Source: Roseomonas sp. CECT 9278 (GTDB lineage: Bacteria > Pseudomonadota > Alphaproteobacteria > Acetobacterales > Acetobacteraceae). Taken from it: a stretch of 64,000 bases of DNA. The stretch's first letter is position 1. Every line of letters begins with the position of its first letter. Under the pieces are notes generated by a model, which saw only the letters and a list, made by a program, of their open reading frames with translations, ran no database searches and was not told where the DNA came from. The position numbers and the translations under genes are program-made. The stretch spans positions 1 to 64,000 of the forward strand of contig NZ_CAKKLX010000011.1 in NCBI RefSeq assembly GCF_918698155.1, given 5' to 3'. Shown one piece after another: positions 1 through 7,960 of this stretch.

Positions 1-1094
1 CCGCCGCACCGGAGCCCGCCGGGGCGGCGCGCGCCCCGGCCGGGCCGCGCCCCGCCCCCGCCGCCCATGGCCGCGTCATCCCGGACCTGCCCCTGCCGGC
101 GGCCGCGGCGCGCGTCTATCGCGGGGAGCTCGCCGTCGCGGTCGACCATCTGATCGTCGGCGGCACGGATTGGCGGCAGGTGCGCGGCACGCTGGCGATG
201 GCCGACGGCACGGCGCGGCTGCGCGGCTTCTCGGCGGTCACGCCGGGCGGGCCGGTGCGCGGGGAGGCGACGCTGAACGCCGCCGCCGATCCGCCGCGCG
301 TCGCGCTGTCCCTGCGCAGCGAGGGGCGCGGGCTGGACCTGTCGGCGCTGCGCCGGGCGCGCGGCGAGGCCACCGGGATCGAGGGGCGCGCCGAGATCAT
401 CCTGAACTTCACCGGGCAGGGCGCGACCACGCGCGCCGTCGCGGCGACGCTGTCGGGGGAACTCGGCCTCGCCGTCGTGGAGGGCCGGCTGGCGCATGAG
501 GGGCTGCTGCGGCTCGGGCCGGACCTGGTGCGGCTGCTGATGCCGGGCGCGCCGCGCGAAGGGCTGGCGCTGCGCTGCCTGGCGCTGCGCATGTCGGCCG
601 AGGCCGGCATGGCGCGCAGCCAGGCGCTGCTGGTCGAGACCTCGGCCGGCAAGATCGACGGCGTGCTGGCGGTGAACCTGCGGACCGAGGCGCTGGCCGC
701 GCGGCTGCTGCCCGACGTCACGCTGCTCGGCATCCGGGTGCGCGCGCCGGTGGGCATCGGCGGCACGCTGGCCACGCCGCGCGTGGGCGTGGAGCCCGGC
801 CGCGCGCTGGGCCAGGTGATCGAGGACACGGTGGCGAACCGGCTGTGGCGCGACCCGACGGTGGAGTGGCTGCGCGGGCAGGTGGGCGGCGGCGCGCCGG
901 CGGGGGATTGCGCGACGCAGCTGCGCCTCGCGCGGATGGGCGCCGACGGGCCGGTGCCGGCGGCCGAACGCTTCGTGCCCGGCGTGCCGCGCGAATTGCA
1001 GGGCACCACGCAGGAGGTGCTGCGGGGCTTGGGCGGCATCGGCGGGGCGCTCGGCGGCGCGGTGGGCGGGCTGCTGGGCGGTGGGCGGCGATGA
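1..1094 (+). CDS. AsmA-like protein, C-terminal part (5' end outside window)
   Basis: The reading frame is open from base 3, so the start lies upstream of the window. What remains is about 363 residues. Residues before base 180 read GRVIPDLPLPAAAARVYRG and continue into alternating beta-type repeats (RGTLAMADGTARLRGF, GRAEIILNFTG, IDGVLAVNL, then a Gly-rich tail GGALGGAVGG), which is the pattern of the AsmA C-terminal domain. Family members are inner-membrane-anchored periplasmic proteins of the lipid-transfer/outer-membrane homeostasis type. The stop overlaps the next start as ATGA, so it is probably co-translated with the ATP12 and acylphosphatase genes. The family call is good; no specific role can be assigned. 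Confidence 0.7.
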   Translation, partial: AAPEPAGAARAPAGPRPAPAAHGRVIPDLPLPAAAARVYRGELAVAVDHLIVGGTDWRQVRGTLAMADGTARLRGFSAVTPGGPVRGEATLNAAADPPRVALSLRSEGRGLDLSALRRARGEATGIEGRAEIILNFTGQGATTRAVAATLSGELGLAVVEGRLAHEGLLRLGPDLVRLLMPGAPREGLALRCLALRMSAEAGMARSQALLVETSAGKIDGVLAVNLRTEALAARLLPDVTLLGIRVRAPVGIGGTLATPRVGVEPGRALGQVIEDTVANRLWRDPTVEWLRGQVGGGAPAGDCATQLRLARMGADGPVPAAERFVPGVPRELQGTTQEVLRGLGGIGGALGGAVGGLLGGGRR

Positions 1095-1798
1095 AGCGGT
1101 TCTGGGACCACGCCGTCGCGGTGCGCCGGCCCGAGGGCGGCCACGCCGTGCTGCTCGACGGCAAGCCGCTGCGGCTGCCGGGCGGCGCGCCGCTGGCCAC
1201 GCCATCCGCCCCGCTGGCCGAGGCGATCGCCGCCGAATGGGATGCCGCCGGCGGGCGGAAGGGCGGCGAGATGTCGATGGAGGCGGTGCCGCTGACCCGC
1301 CTGCTGGGCAGCGCGCAGGACCGCGTGGCGGCCAATCCCGGCGCCATGGTCGAGGGCTTGGTCAAATACGGCGAGACCGACCTGCTGTGCTACCGCGCCA
1401 GCGATCCCGCGCTGGCGGCCGAGCAGGCGCGGGACTGGCAGCCGCTGCTGGAGTGGGCGGCGGCGACGCATGGCGCGCCGCTTTCGGTGACCGAGGGGCT
1501 GATGCCGGTGGCCCAGCCGGCCGGGAGCCTGGCGGCCCTGCGCACCGCGGTCGCCGCGCATGGGGCCGAGGAACTCGCGGCGCTGGGCGTCGCGGTGCCG
1601 GCGCTGGGCAGCCTGGTGCTGGGGCTGGCGCTGTCGGCCGGTCGGGTCACGGCGGAGCGCGCCCATGCGCTGTCGGTGCTGGACGAGACGTTCCAGGAAC
1701 GCCGCTGGGGCGAGGATTCCGAGGCCGCGATCCGCCGCGCGCGCGGTGCGGCGGATGTGGCGCTGGCGGGGCGGTTCCTGGCGTTGGTGCGGGCGTGA
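1091..1798 (+). CDS. ATP12-family F1-ATPase assembly chaperone
   Basis: A 235-residue cytoplasmic protein starting MKRFWDHAVAV at an ATG that overlaps the preceding stop (ATGA). Its features match the ATP12 family: HAVLLDGKPLRLPGG near residue 20, AIAAEWDAAGG near residue 47, the PLTRLLGSAQDR segment, GETDLLCYRA near residue 95, then DWQPLLEWAAATHGAPL, and a C-terminal DETFQERRWGEDSEA. ATP12 binds the alpha subunit during F1 assembly and is found in mitochondria and alphaproteobacteria, which supports the taxonomic placement. The length is normal. The stop overlaps the acylphosphatase start (GTGA), so the two genes are translationally coupled. Confidence 0.9.
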   Translation: MKRFWDHAVAVRRPEGGHAVLLDGKPLRLPGGAPLATPSAPLAEAIAAEWDAAGGRKGGEMSMEAVPLTRLLGSAQDRVAANPGAMVEGLVKYGETDLLCYRASDPALAAEQARDWQPLLEWAAATHGAPLSVTEGLMPVAQPAGSLAALRTAVAAHGAEELAALGVAVPALGSLVLGLALSAGRVTAERAHALSVLDETFQERRWGEDSEAAIRRARGAADVALAGRFLALVRA

Positions 1799-2061
1799 GG
1801 GCCCGCCACGTGGTGATCCGCGGCCGCGTGCAGGGCGTGGGCTATCGCGACTGGATGGTGCGGGAGGCGACGCGCCTGGGCGTGCAGGGCTGGGTCCGCA
1901 ACCGCCCGGATGGCGCGGTCGAGGCGCTGGTGGATGGCGAGGAGGCCGCGGTGCAGGCGCTGCTGTCGGCCTGCCGGCGCGGGCCGCTGCTGGCGCGGGT
2001 CGACGACATCACGGAGGATTTCGCGGAAGCGCCGGAGGGGCCGGGCTTCACGCGGCGGTAG
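1795..2061 (+). CDS. acyP: acylphosphatase
   Basis: An 88-residue protein that hydrolyses carboxyl-phosphate bonds in the cytoplasm. The GTG start at 1795 overlaps the stop of the ATP12 gene and gives VRARHVVIRGRVQGVGYRDW. The signature GRVQGVGYR carries the phosphate-binding loop and catalytic Arg, and GWVRNRPDGAVEALVDG supplies the catalytic Asn (the usual G-W-V-x-N). The length is normal for the single-domain family. No ATG is available in a sensible position, so GTG is the natural start. Confidence 0.93.
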   Translation: MRARHVVIRGRVQGVGYRDWMVREATRLGVQGWVRNRPDGAVEALVDGEEAAVQALLSACRRGPLLARVDDITEDFAEAPEGPGFTRR

Positions 2062-2067
2062 CTGCGG

Positions 2068-2466
2068 TCAGCCGCCGAACACCACCCGGTGCATCACCCG
2101 CCCCGGCGTCAGAGTCAGCGCGCCGGTGATCAACAGCGCGCCGAGATACAGCCCCAGCATCGTCGCGCGATGCCGCCGCACATGGCCACGCCGCGCCGCC
2201 AACACCGCCAGCGGCAGCAGCACCGCCACCAGCGCCACCAGGCCATGGATCCAGGACCACCGCCCCGCCCCGGCGCGCCCGGTGATGCCCAGCGCCGAGG
2301 CGGCCGTCACGCCCATCAGCACCACCCAGGCCCAGCCCAGCGCGCGGTGGCGCGGGTCGCCCTTGGGCAGCAGGAATTGCGCGGCGCCGAGCGGGATCGC
2401 CGCCATCGCGGTCGCGGCGTGCAGCCGCACCACCAGGGGCGCGGCAAGGAGCGGGTCGAGCGTCAC
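2068..2466 (-). CDS. DUF2306-type four-helix membrane protein
   Basis: A 132-residue, very hydrophobic protein with four probable membrane helices. It has conserved-looking His and Lys features typical of DUF2306: RLHAATAMAAIPLGAAQF, PKGDPRHRALGWAWV, SWIHGLVALVAVLL and RRHRATMLGLYLGAL. The start is GTG at 2466. It is convergent with the acylphosphatase gene, with 6 nt between the stops. The biochemical function is unknown; regularly spaced His residues in the helices might bind haem or metal, but that is a guess. The membrane-protein assignment is firm and the family assignment is moderate. Confidence 0.6.
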   Translation of the reverse strand: MTLDPLLAAPLVVRLHAATAMAAIPLGAAQFLLPKGDPRHRALGWAWVVLMGVTAASALGITGRAGAGRWSWIHGLVALVAVLLPLAVLAARRGHVRRHRATMLGLYLGALLITGALTLTPGRVMHRVVFGG

Positions 2467-2577
2467 GCCGCGACCCTATCGACGCCGCAGCGCGAATGCC
2501 AATGGCGGAATCGCGCGACGGCTTGACGGCGCCTGCCGCCGTGCGACAGGACATGGAAACGCCGGAAGGAAATGCCC

Positions 2578-2826
2578 ATGACGCAGCGTCGCCGCGCCCT
2601 GCTCGCCGCCGCCGCCCTGCCTGTCGCCGCGCCGGCCCGCGCCCAGGCGCGCCAGGTCCGCATCGTGGTGCCCTTCGCCGCCGGCGGCGCCGTCGATTCC
2701 GCCGCGCGCGTGATCCTGCCGCGCAACGGCGTCCGTCCGGCGGCGGCGCTCGCGGCCGGGAAACGCGCCGGCGGGTCGGTCGGCGGGGCAGAGGCCATGC
2801 GCGCCGCCGATATCCGCATCGAATGA
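2578..2826 (+). pseudogene. truncated Bug/TctC-type receptor remnant
   Basis: The ATG at 2578 follows a good ribosome-binding site (GGAAGGA, 7 nt upstream). The 82-residue product begins like an intact Bug receptor: MTQRRRALLAAAALP signal peptide, then RQVRIVVPFAAGGAVDSAAR, where family members have RIVVPFAPGG. After residue 45 the sequence jumps: RNGVRPAAALAAGK stands where about 25 residues of domain should be, then RAGGSVGGAEAMRAA resembles the later GGSGTIGAEAVARAA block, and a stop follows. Full-length relatives have about 320 residues, like the intact receptor at 7961. It is a broken gene with no plausible binding function. Its stop overlaps the next start (ATGA). Confidence 0.65.
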
Positions 2827-3620
2827 GGCCGCCCCCGGCGCCGCCGGGCGCCGCGCCACGCAAGGTGGCCGCCCGGTCATCCTACTCCGCCGCGACCGGC
2901 CCCGCCGCGGTCGCGGCAGGCCAGGACGACGGGACGCCGCCGGCGCTGCCGCCCGGCCAGCCGGAACGCCCTGCGGCGACCGCCGGCATCGGCCACCTGC
3001 CGGTGGTTGCCATGGCGCTGGCGGCGCTGGCGGGGCTGATGGTGGCGGGCGGCGCCGGCACGCTGCATGGCGGGCAGGTCGGCCTGCGGGAAGCGCGCCT
3101 GGTGCCGGCCATGCTGGGTTTCGTCGCGCTGCTGCTGCTGCGCGACAGGCTGCGCGGCTTCGGCCCGGCCGCCGGCTGGGTGGTGCTGGGGGCCGCGGCC
3201 GCGGCGGCGCTGGGCGTCGTGAGCGACGGCTTCGGCCGCTATGGCTGGCTGCCGGGCGTCGGCCCCACCACGGCCGAGCGCGACAACGAGGTGGTCTGGT
3301 GCTTCACCGTGGCACTGGTGGCCTGGCACCGCGCGGCCTGGCGCTGGGCGGGGCCCTTGCTGGCCGGCTGCGTGGCGACCACGCGCATCGGCGGCTACGG
3401 CCAGGTGCTGGTGCCGCTGGTCGACGAACCGGGGCTGTACGATGCGGTGGTGCTGGCGCTCAGCCTGGCGTCGGGCTTCGCGGCGGGGCTGCTGGTGGTG
3501 CTGGCGGTGGGGTGGGTGATCTTCGTGCTGTGCCGCGTGCCGGGGCGCCGCGTGGCGCCCGGACGGATGCTGGCGGTGCTGGCGGTGGCGGCCGGGATCG
3601 GGCACATGCTGCTGCCGTGA
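2823..3620 (+). CDS. polytopic membrane protein of unknown function
   Basis: The frame encodes up to 265 residues from the ATG at 2823, which overlaps the stop of the Bug remnant. A later start, such as the ATG at 3012, is also possible because the first 60 or so residues are only Pro/Ala-rich. The rest contains six or seven hydrophobic segments (HLPVVAMALAALAGLMVAGG, RLVPAMLGFVALLLL, GWVVLGAAAAAALGVV, VVWCFTVALVAWHR, LLVVLAVGWVIFVLC, MLAVLAVAAGIGHML) and a short WRWAGPLLAG loop. I do not recognise the family. It ends 2 nt before the next gene, so the two are probably one unit. Confidence 0.55.
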   Translation: MRPPPAPPGAAPRKVAARSSYSAATGPAAVAAGQDDGTPPALPPGQPERPAATAGIGHLPVVAMALAALAGLMVAGGAGTLHGGQVGLREARLVPAMLGFVALLLLRDRLRGFGPAAGWVVLGAAAAAALGVVSDGFGRYGWLPGVGPTTAERDNEVVWCFTVALVAWHRAAWRWAGPLLAGCVATTRIGGYGQVLVPLVDEPGLYDAVVLALSLASGFAAGLLVVLAVGWVIFVLCRVPGRRVAPGRMLAVLAVAAGIGHMLLP

Positions 3621-3622
3621 CC

Positions 3623-4090
3623 ATGCAGCATGAGCAACCCCGTGGCGGCCGGGCCCGGCGGCTGATCGCCCTGGGTGCCGCGCTGGCGGCGCTGGCCGGC
3701 GGCGCGGCGGCGCAGGAGGATATCCGCGCCGTGCTGGGCCAGCCGGTGCTGGCGCTGGCGCAGCGCGCCGAACTGACCACCGGCCTGCGCTTCAACAGCG
3801 GCGGGCATCGCGGCCCGCTGGCGGCGCGGTTGCGCGACCCCGGCCCGCCGGTGGCGCTGGCCGATGGCCGCTGGCTGTTCGGCTTCGGCTGCATGGCGCA
3901 GGGTTGCCGGGATGGCGGCGCCTTCCTGGCCTATGACACCCAGGACGAGCGGATGTTCCTGCTGCTGACCGACAACGGCGCGGTGCGGCTGTCCGTGCCG
4001 CCCGATCCGCGCGCCTGGCCCGAGGCGCTGCGCCCCGGGCTGCGGGACTTCGTGCCCGCGCTGGCGGAGGCGATGGGCCCGCGGCCCTGA
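3623..4090 (+). CDS. small secreted protein, possibly Ivy (lysozyme-inhibitor)-like
   Basis: A 155-residue protein with an Arg-rich n-region and a hydrophobic signal peptide (LIALGAALAALAGGAAAQ, cleavage predicted after AAAQ). The mature part of about 125 residues contains WLFGFGCMAQGCRDGGAFLAY, then a strand MFLLLTDNGAVRLSV. The C-x4-C loop in that position, followed by hydrophobic strands, resembles the CKPHDC-type loop of Ivy-family inhibitors of C-type lysozyme. The loop lacks the His of Ivy and similarity is limited, so this is a suggestion only. It probably folds in the periplasm with one disulfide. It is transcribed with the membrane protein just upstream. Confidence 0.5.
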   Translation: MQHEQPRGGRARRLIALGAALAALAGGAAAQEDIRAVLGQPVLALAQRAELTTGLRFNSGGHRGPLAARLRDPGPPVALADGRWLFGFGCMAQGCRDGGAFLAYDTQDERMFLLLTDNGAVRLSVPPDPRAWPEALRPGLRDFVPALAEAMGPRP

Positions 4091-4183
4091 CGGGGCGGGC
4101 CGGACGGTCTGCCACCGCATCAATCTCTGGTTCATCCCCTGGCATGCATTGTCCCGCCGCTCAAAAGGTCCTTGGGGGGACGC

Positions 4184-5209
4184 ATGCCGCCTGCCGCCAC
4201 CGCCGATGTCGACGCGCATTTCGATGCGGCCGTGGCATCGCTGCGCAGCTTCGGCCTGCCGCCGACGCCGCAGAACTACGCCATCTGGTACGAATACCAT
4301 GCCGGGCGGAACGACGCGCTGCGCCGCGCGCTGACCGTGGCGCTGACCAATCGCCGCAGCATCGACAGCCACATGATGGCGGAACTCCATGACCTGTTCT
4401 TCGCCGACACCGTCGAACGTCGCGTCGCGCGCGAAGCGCGCGCGACCCTGCGCGAGGCCGCCGGGCGCATCCTGGAGGCCGGGGTCGATGCCGAACGCTA
4501 TGGCGAGACACTGAGCGAGGCCGCCGTCACCATCGACGGCGACAGCAGCGGCCTGGCGGCGATGATCGCCCGCCTGGCCGAGGAGACCACCGCGCTGTCC
4601 GCCCGGTCGGCGGAACTGGGCCAGGCGCTGCGGCAGTCGGGCGACCGCATCGCCGACCTCGAGAAGAAGCTGGCCGCGGCGCACGACGCCGCGCTGACCG
4701 ATTCGCTGACCGCCCTGCCGAACCGCCGCGCCTTCGACGCGATGGTGCGCGAGCATGCCGGCCTGGCGATGAACACCGGGGAGGCGCTGTCGCTGCTGAT
4801 GGTCGACATCGACCACTTCAAGCAGGTGAACGACGCCTGGGGCCATGCGGTGGGCGACGCGGTGCTGCGCCTGGTGGCCGCGACGCTCGACCAGCAGCGC
4901 CCGCCCACGGCGCGGGTGGCGCGCTATGGCGGGGAGGAATTCGCCATGCTGCTGCCCGCCACCCCCCTGCACGAGGCTGCGGGCCATGCGGAGCGGCTGC
5001 GCGGCACGCTGGCGGCGCGGCGGATCAGCCTGCGCGCCAATGCGGCCCCGATCGGCAGCGTGACCGTGTCGGTCGGCGCGGCGCGCTACGAACCGGCGGA
5101 GCCGATCAGCGTGTGGATCGAGCGCGCCGACGCCGCGCTGTACCGCGCCAAGCGCGAGGGACGGAACCGCGTGGTGGTGCTGGACGGCGCGGCCGCCGCT
5201 ACAGGTTGA
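4184..5209 (+). CDS. diguanylate cyclase (GGDEF domain), no I-site
   Basis: A 341-residue soluble protein; the ATG at 4184 follows a G-rich ribosome-binding site. The N-terminal 160 residues are helical, with no recognised sensor but a PTPQNYAIWYEYHAG motif common at the start of such cyclases. A coiled linker (DRIADLEKKLAAAHDAA) leads into the C-terminal GGDEF domain: DSLTALPNRRAFD, MVDIDHFKQVND and the active site RYGGEEF (residues 247-253), which should make c-di-GMP from two GTP. The segment before the active site reads RPPTARVARY, so the RxxD inhibitory site is absent and product inhibition is unlikely. The end overlaps the convergent ThDP gene by 11 bp. Confidence 0.88.
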   Translation: MPPAATADVDAHFDAAVASLRSFGLPPTPQNYAIWYEYHAGRNDALRRALTVALTNRRSIDSHMMAELHDLFFADTVERRVAREARATLREAAGRILEAGVDAERYGETLSEAAVTIDGDSSGLAAMIARLAEETTALSARSAELGQALRQSGDRIADLEKKLAAAHDAALTDSLTALPNRRAFDAMVREHAGLAMNTGEALSLLMVDIDHFKQVNDAWGHAVGDAVLRLVAATLDQQRPPTARVARYGGEEFAMLLPATPLHEAAGHAERLRGTLAARRISLRANAAPIGSVTVSVGAARYEPAEPISVWIERADAALYRAKREGRNRVVVLDGAAAATG

Positions 5210-7004
5210 TCCCGCGCGCGGCCAGCGCCTTCAGGAAGTTCGGCTCGGGGTTGGGCAGCGGCGGCAGGTCCCACGACCCGGTGCCGATCGGGCGGATATC
5301 GCGGTCCACCGGAACCTCGACCAGATAGGGGCAGTTGGCCTTGATCGCGGTCTGGATGGCGTCCTCCACCTCGCCGGCATGGGTCACGCGGTGGGACGGC
5401 ACGCCGTAGGACTTCGCCATCATCGCGAAGTCGGGGCTGTAGAGCTCGCCGCTGCGCTGGACCTCGAAGGCGGTGGCCAGTTCGCGGCCGCCGAACATGC
5501 CGTGCTGGATGTCGCGGATCGAACAGAAGCCGTTGTTGTTCCACACCACCCAGACGACCGGGATGTCGTATTCGACGGCGGTGGCCAGCGCATGTGGCGT
5601 CATCAGGAAGGATCCGTCGCCCACGACCGCGACGCAGGGGCGGTCGGGTGCTGCCAGCTTTGCACCCAGGATGCCGGAGGTCGCGAAGCCCATCGCCGCG
5701 AAGCCCCAGGAATGGATCAGGTGGCGCGGGCGCAGCGTGTCCATCAGCTGGATGATCCAGTTGTGGTGCACGCCGACATCCGAGGCGACGACGGCGTTCT
5801 CCGGAATGGCACGCGAGAGCGCGCGCATCAGGCGTTCCGGGCGCAGCGGCATCTGGTCGGATTGCGCGAGGCCGTCCTGGTATTCGCGCCAGACGGTGCG
5901 GCCGCGGTCCAGGCGTTCGATCCAGGGCGCGATGCTGCGTCCTGCGTTCAGCCGCGGGCGTGCCGCCTCGGTCAGGAATTCCAGGCTGGCTTTCGCATCG
6001 CCCAGGATGCCGTATTCGGCCGGGTAGTTGCGGCCGATCTCGCTGGGGTCGATGTCGATCTGGATCAGGCGGGATGGTGGGATCGACAGCGTATAGCCAT
6101 CGAGCCAGGCGGAGGTCGCGCGGTCGTCGAACGAAAAGCCGATGGCGAGGATGACATCGGCGTTGCGCGTCGCGTCGTTCGCCGCATAGGCGCCGTTGCG
6201 CCCGGTGGCGCCGAAGGCGAGCGCATGGCGGTCCGGGATCGCGCCCTTGCCGTTCGGGCTGGTGACGACAGGAATGCCGGTCAGTTCCGCGAAGGCCAGC
6301 AGCGTATCGCAGGCATGGCCGATGATGACCCCCTGCCCCGCGATGATGACCGGCTGCTTCGCGCCCAGCAGCAGGTCGAGCGCCGCGGAGAGCTCCGCCG
6401 GATTGCCCGGCGCGCCGTTGATCATGCGGCTCGGCGCATCCGACGGCGCGTAGGCCGTTTCCTCCACGAAGACATTCAGCGGCACATCCAGGTTCACCGG
6501 CCCTGGCCGCCCGGCGGTCAGCTGGTCCCAGGCCTGCGTGATCGCGAGCGGCACCATGTCGGCGCGCGTCGGCTGGTAGGACCGCTTCACATAGGGGCGC
6601 ACCACCGAGGGGAAATCGCCCTGGAAATGCCGCCCCGTCTCCTGGAACGGCCCGCGGTTGAATTGCTGCGTCGGCACATTGCCGGTGATGGCCAGGAAGG
6701 CGCTGCTGTCCATCATCGCCGCCGCCAGTGCCACTACCATGTTCGCCGAACCAGGCCCGCAGGAGGTGAAGGTCGCGACAGGTTCCCCGCGCACCTTGTA
6801 GTAGGCATCCGCCATGTGCCCGGCGGTCTGCTCGTGGTGTGTGGAGACCGTGCGGATGCGGTTCTGCGCCTTGAAGGCCGCATCCATGAAGCCGGTGATG
6901 CCGTGCCCGCACAGGCCGAACAGGTAGGGCACCTTCCGCCGCACCAGGTGGTCCACGATGATGTCGGCGCCGTTCATCAGCGCCGCCTTGCTGCTGCCGT
7001 CCAT
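5199..7004 (-). CDS. ThDP-dependent enzyme, acetolactate-synthase-like
   Basis: A 601-residue protein with the three-domain architecture of acetolactate synthase-type enzymes: an N-terminal PYR domain with the catalytic Glu (THHEQTAGHMADAY, Glu58), a central domain, and a C-terminal PP domain with the ThDP/Mg motif VVGDGSFLM ending at NNNGF. QFNRGPFQETGRH matches the Gln-Glu segment of this family. It probably decarboxylates a 2-oxo acid or transfers an acyl group. The substrate is unknown, and no small regulatory subunit gene is nearby, which argues against a role in branched-chain amino acid synthesis. It lies 17 nt downstream of the IclR gene on the same strand. The start is supported by AGGAAG upstream of the ATG. 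Confidence 0.8.
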   Translation of the reverse strand: MDGSSKAALMNGADIIVDHLVRRKVPYLFGLCGHGITGFMDAAFKAQNRIRTVSTHHEQTAGHMADAYYKVRGEPVATFTSCGPGSANMVVALAAAMMDSSAFLAITGNVPTQQFNRGPFQETGRHFQGDFPSVVRPYVKRSYQPTRADMVPLAITQAWDQLTAGRPGPVNLDVPLNVFVEETAYAPSDAPSRMINGAPGNPAELSAALDLLLGAKQPVIIAGQGVIIGHACDTLLAFAELTGIPVVTSPNGKGAIPDRHALAFGATGRNGAYAANDATRNADVILAIGFSFDDRATSAWLDGYTLSIPPSRLIQIDIDPSEIGRNYPAEYGILGDAKASLEFLTEAARPRLNAGRSIAPWIERLDRGRTVWREYQDGLAQSDQMPLRPERLMRALSRAIPENAVVASDVGVHHNWIIQLMDTLRPRHLIHSWGFAAMGFATSGILGAKLAAPDRPCVAVVGDGSFLMTPHALATAVEYDIPVVWVVWNNNGFCSIRDIQHGMFGGRELATAFEVQRSGELYSPDFAMMAKSYGVPSHRVTHAGEVEDAIQTAIKANCPYLVEVPVDRDIRPIGTGSWDLPPLPNPEPNFLKALAARGINL

Positions 7005-7021
7005 GGTCGTCTTCCTGTGTT

Positions 7022-7825
7022 TCAGGCGGCCGCCACGGAGGGGCTGCCGAGCATGCGGGAGATGCGCGCGGCCGATGCCTTCACGCGCGGGATCAGCGCG
7101 GCGATGCGATCGGGATCCATGCGCGAGGCGGGCGCGGAAATCGCCACCGCCGCGGTCGGGCGTCCCGACCGGTCGGTGATGGGTGCCGAGAGGCAGCGCA
7201 GGCCGATCTCGATTTCCTCGGCATCGCGCGCGAAGCCGTCGAGGCGCACGCGGTGCAGCGCCTCGCGCAACGCACCGGCCTGGGTGATGGTGTTCGCCGT
7301 GAAACGCGGCAGGCCGTGCTGGGCGACGATGGCATCGACCTCGGCATCCGGCAGGTAGGCCATCAGCACCTTGCCCAGTGCGCTGGCATGGGCCGGGCTG
7401 CGCTTGCCGACCGCGGAGTGCATCCGCACCGCATGGGTGCCGTCCACGATCTGCACGGTGACGACCACGCCTTCGTGCAGGATGCCGACATGCACCGTCT
7501 CGCCGGTGGATTCCGCGAGATCCTGCAGGGGCGGCAGGGCCTGCCAGCGGAGCTGTTCGTTGCGCATCGCCGCCGCGCCCAGGGCTTGCAGGCGCAGCCC
7601 GAGCGCGTAGCGGCCCGTCGCTGCGTCCTTCACCAGGTAGCCGAAGCCTTCGAGCGTGTGCAGCACGCGGAACACCGTCGCCTTGTTCTGCGACAGGTGG
7701 GCCGCGAGGTCCGACAAGCTCCAGCTATCGCGTTCGGCGAAGCAGTCCAGCACCTCGAGCCCGCGATGCAGGGAGGCGAGCAGATAGGGGTCCTTCCCGC
7801 CGCGCGGGGGGGGATCGTCGGGCAT
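7022..7825 (-). CDS. IclR-family transcriptional regulator
   Basis: A 267-residue protein from the ATG at 7825, preceded by CCAGGAGG; the open frame extends upstream, but this start has the only good ribosome-binding site. The winged helix-turn-helix is at residues 12-75 (LASLHRGLEVLDCF, LSDLAAHLSQNKATVFRVLHTLEGFGYL), followed by the IclR effector domain (TVHVGILHEGVVVTVQIVDG, PAHASALGKVLMAYLP, GLRCLSAPITDRSGRP). It is probably co-transcribed with the ThDP enzyme gene and divergent from the Bug receptor gene, so it likely controls both in response to a small organic acid. The ligand is unknown. Confidence 0.9.
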   Translation of the reverse strand: MPDDPPPRGGKDPYLLASLHRGLEVLDCFAERDSWSLSDLAAHLSQNKATVFRVLHTLEGFGYLVKDAATGRYALGLRLQALGAAAMRNEQLRWQALPPLQDLAESTGETVHVGILHEGVVVTVQIVDGTHAVRMHSAVGKRSPAHASALGKVLMAYLPDAEVDAIVAQHGLPRFTANTITQAGALREALHRVRLDGFARDAEEIEIGLRCLSAPITDRSGRPTAAVAISAPASRMDPDRIAALIPRVKASAARISRMLGSPSVAAA

Positions 7826-7865
7826 CGGGCCTCCTGGCTTCTCGCCGCGTGAGCAGATCGCGGGG

Positions 7866-7920
7866 CGAAACGCATTCGGGTGCATTCTACACTTGACGGT
7901 CCATTCTGAAAAGCGTTTCG
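7866..7920. promoter_or_regulatory. candidate IclR operator/promoter region
   Basis: The 135-bp divergent interval between the IclR gene and the Bug receptor gene contains a perfect inverted repeat, CGAAACGC at 7866-7873 and GCGTTTCG at 7913-7920, with 39 bp between the arms. The spacer holds a repeated GCATTC and, on the minus strand, TAGAAT 17 nt from TTTTCA, a plausible -10/-35 pair for the IclR-ThDP unit. TTGACG at 7893 could be a -35 for the receptor gene. Binding by IclR is inferred from position and symmetry only. Confidence 0.4.
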
Positions 7921-7960
7921 CTGGGCGCAACAGAAACGATCCGATCGGGAGGATAACGAC

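Noticed and set aside
5199-7004. Assignment of the ThDP enzyme as biosynthetic acetolactate synthase
   Set aside because: There is no small regulatory subunit or isoleucine/valine pathway gene nearby, and the gene is linked to an IclR regulator and a solute receptor.
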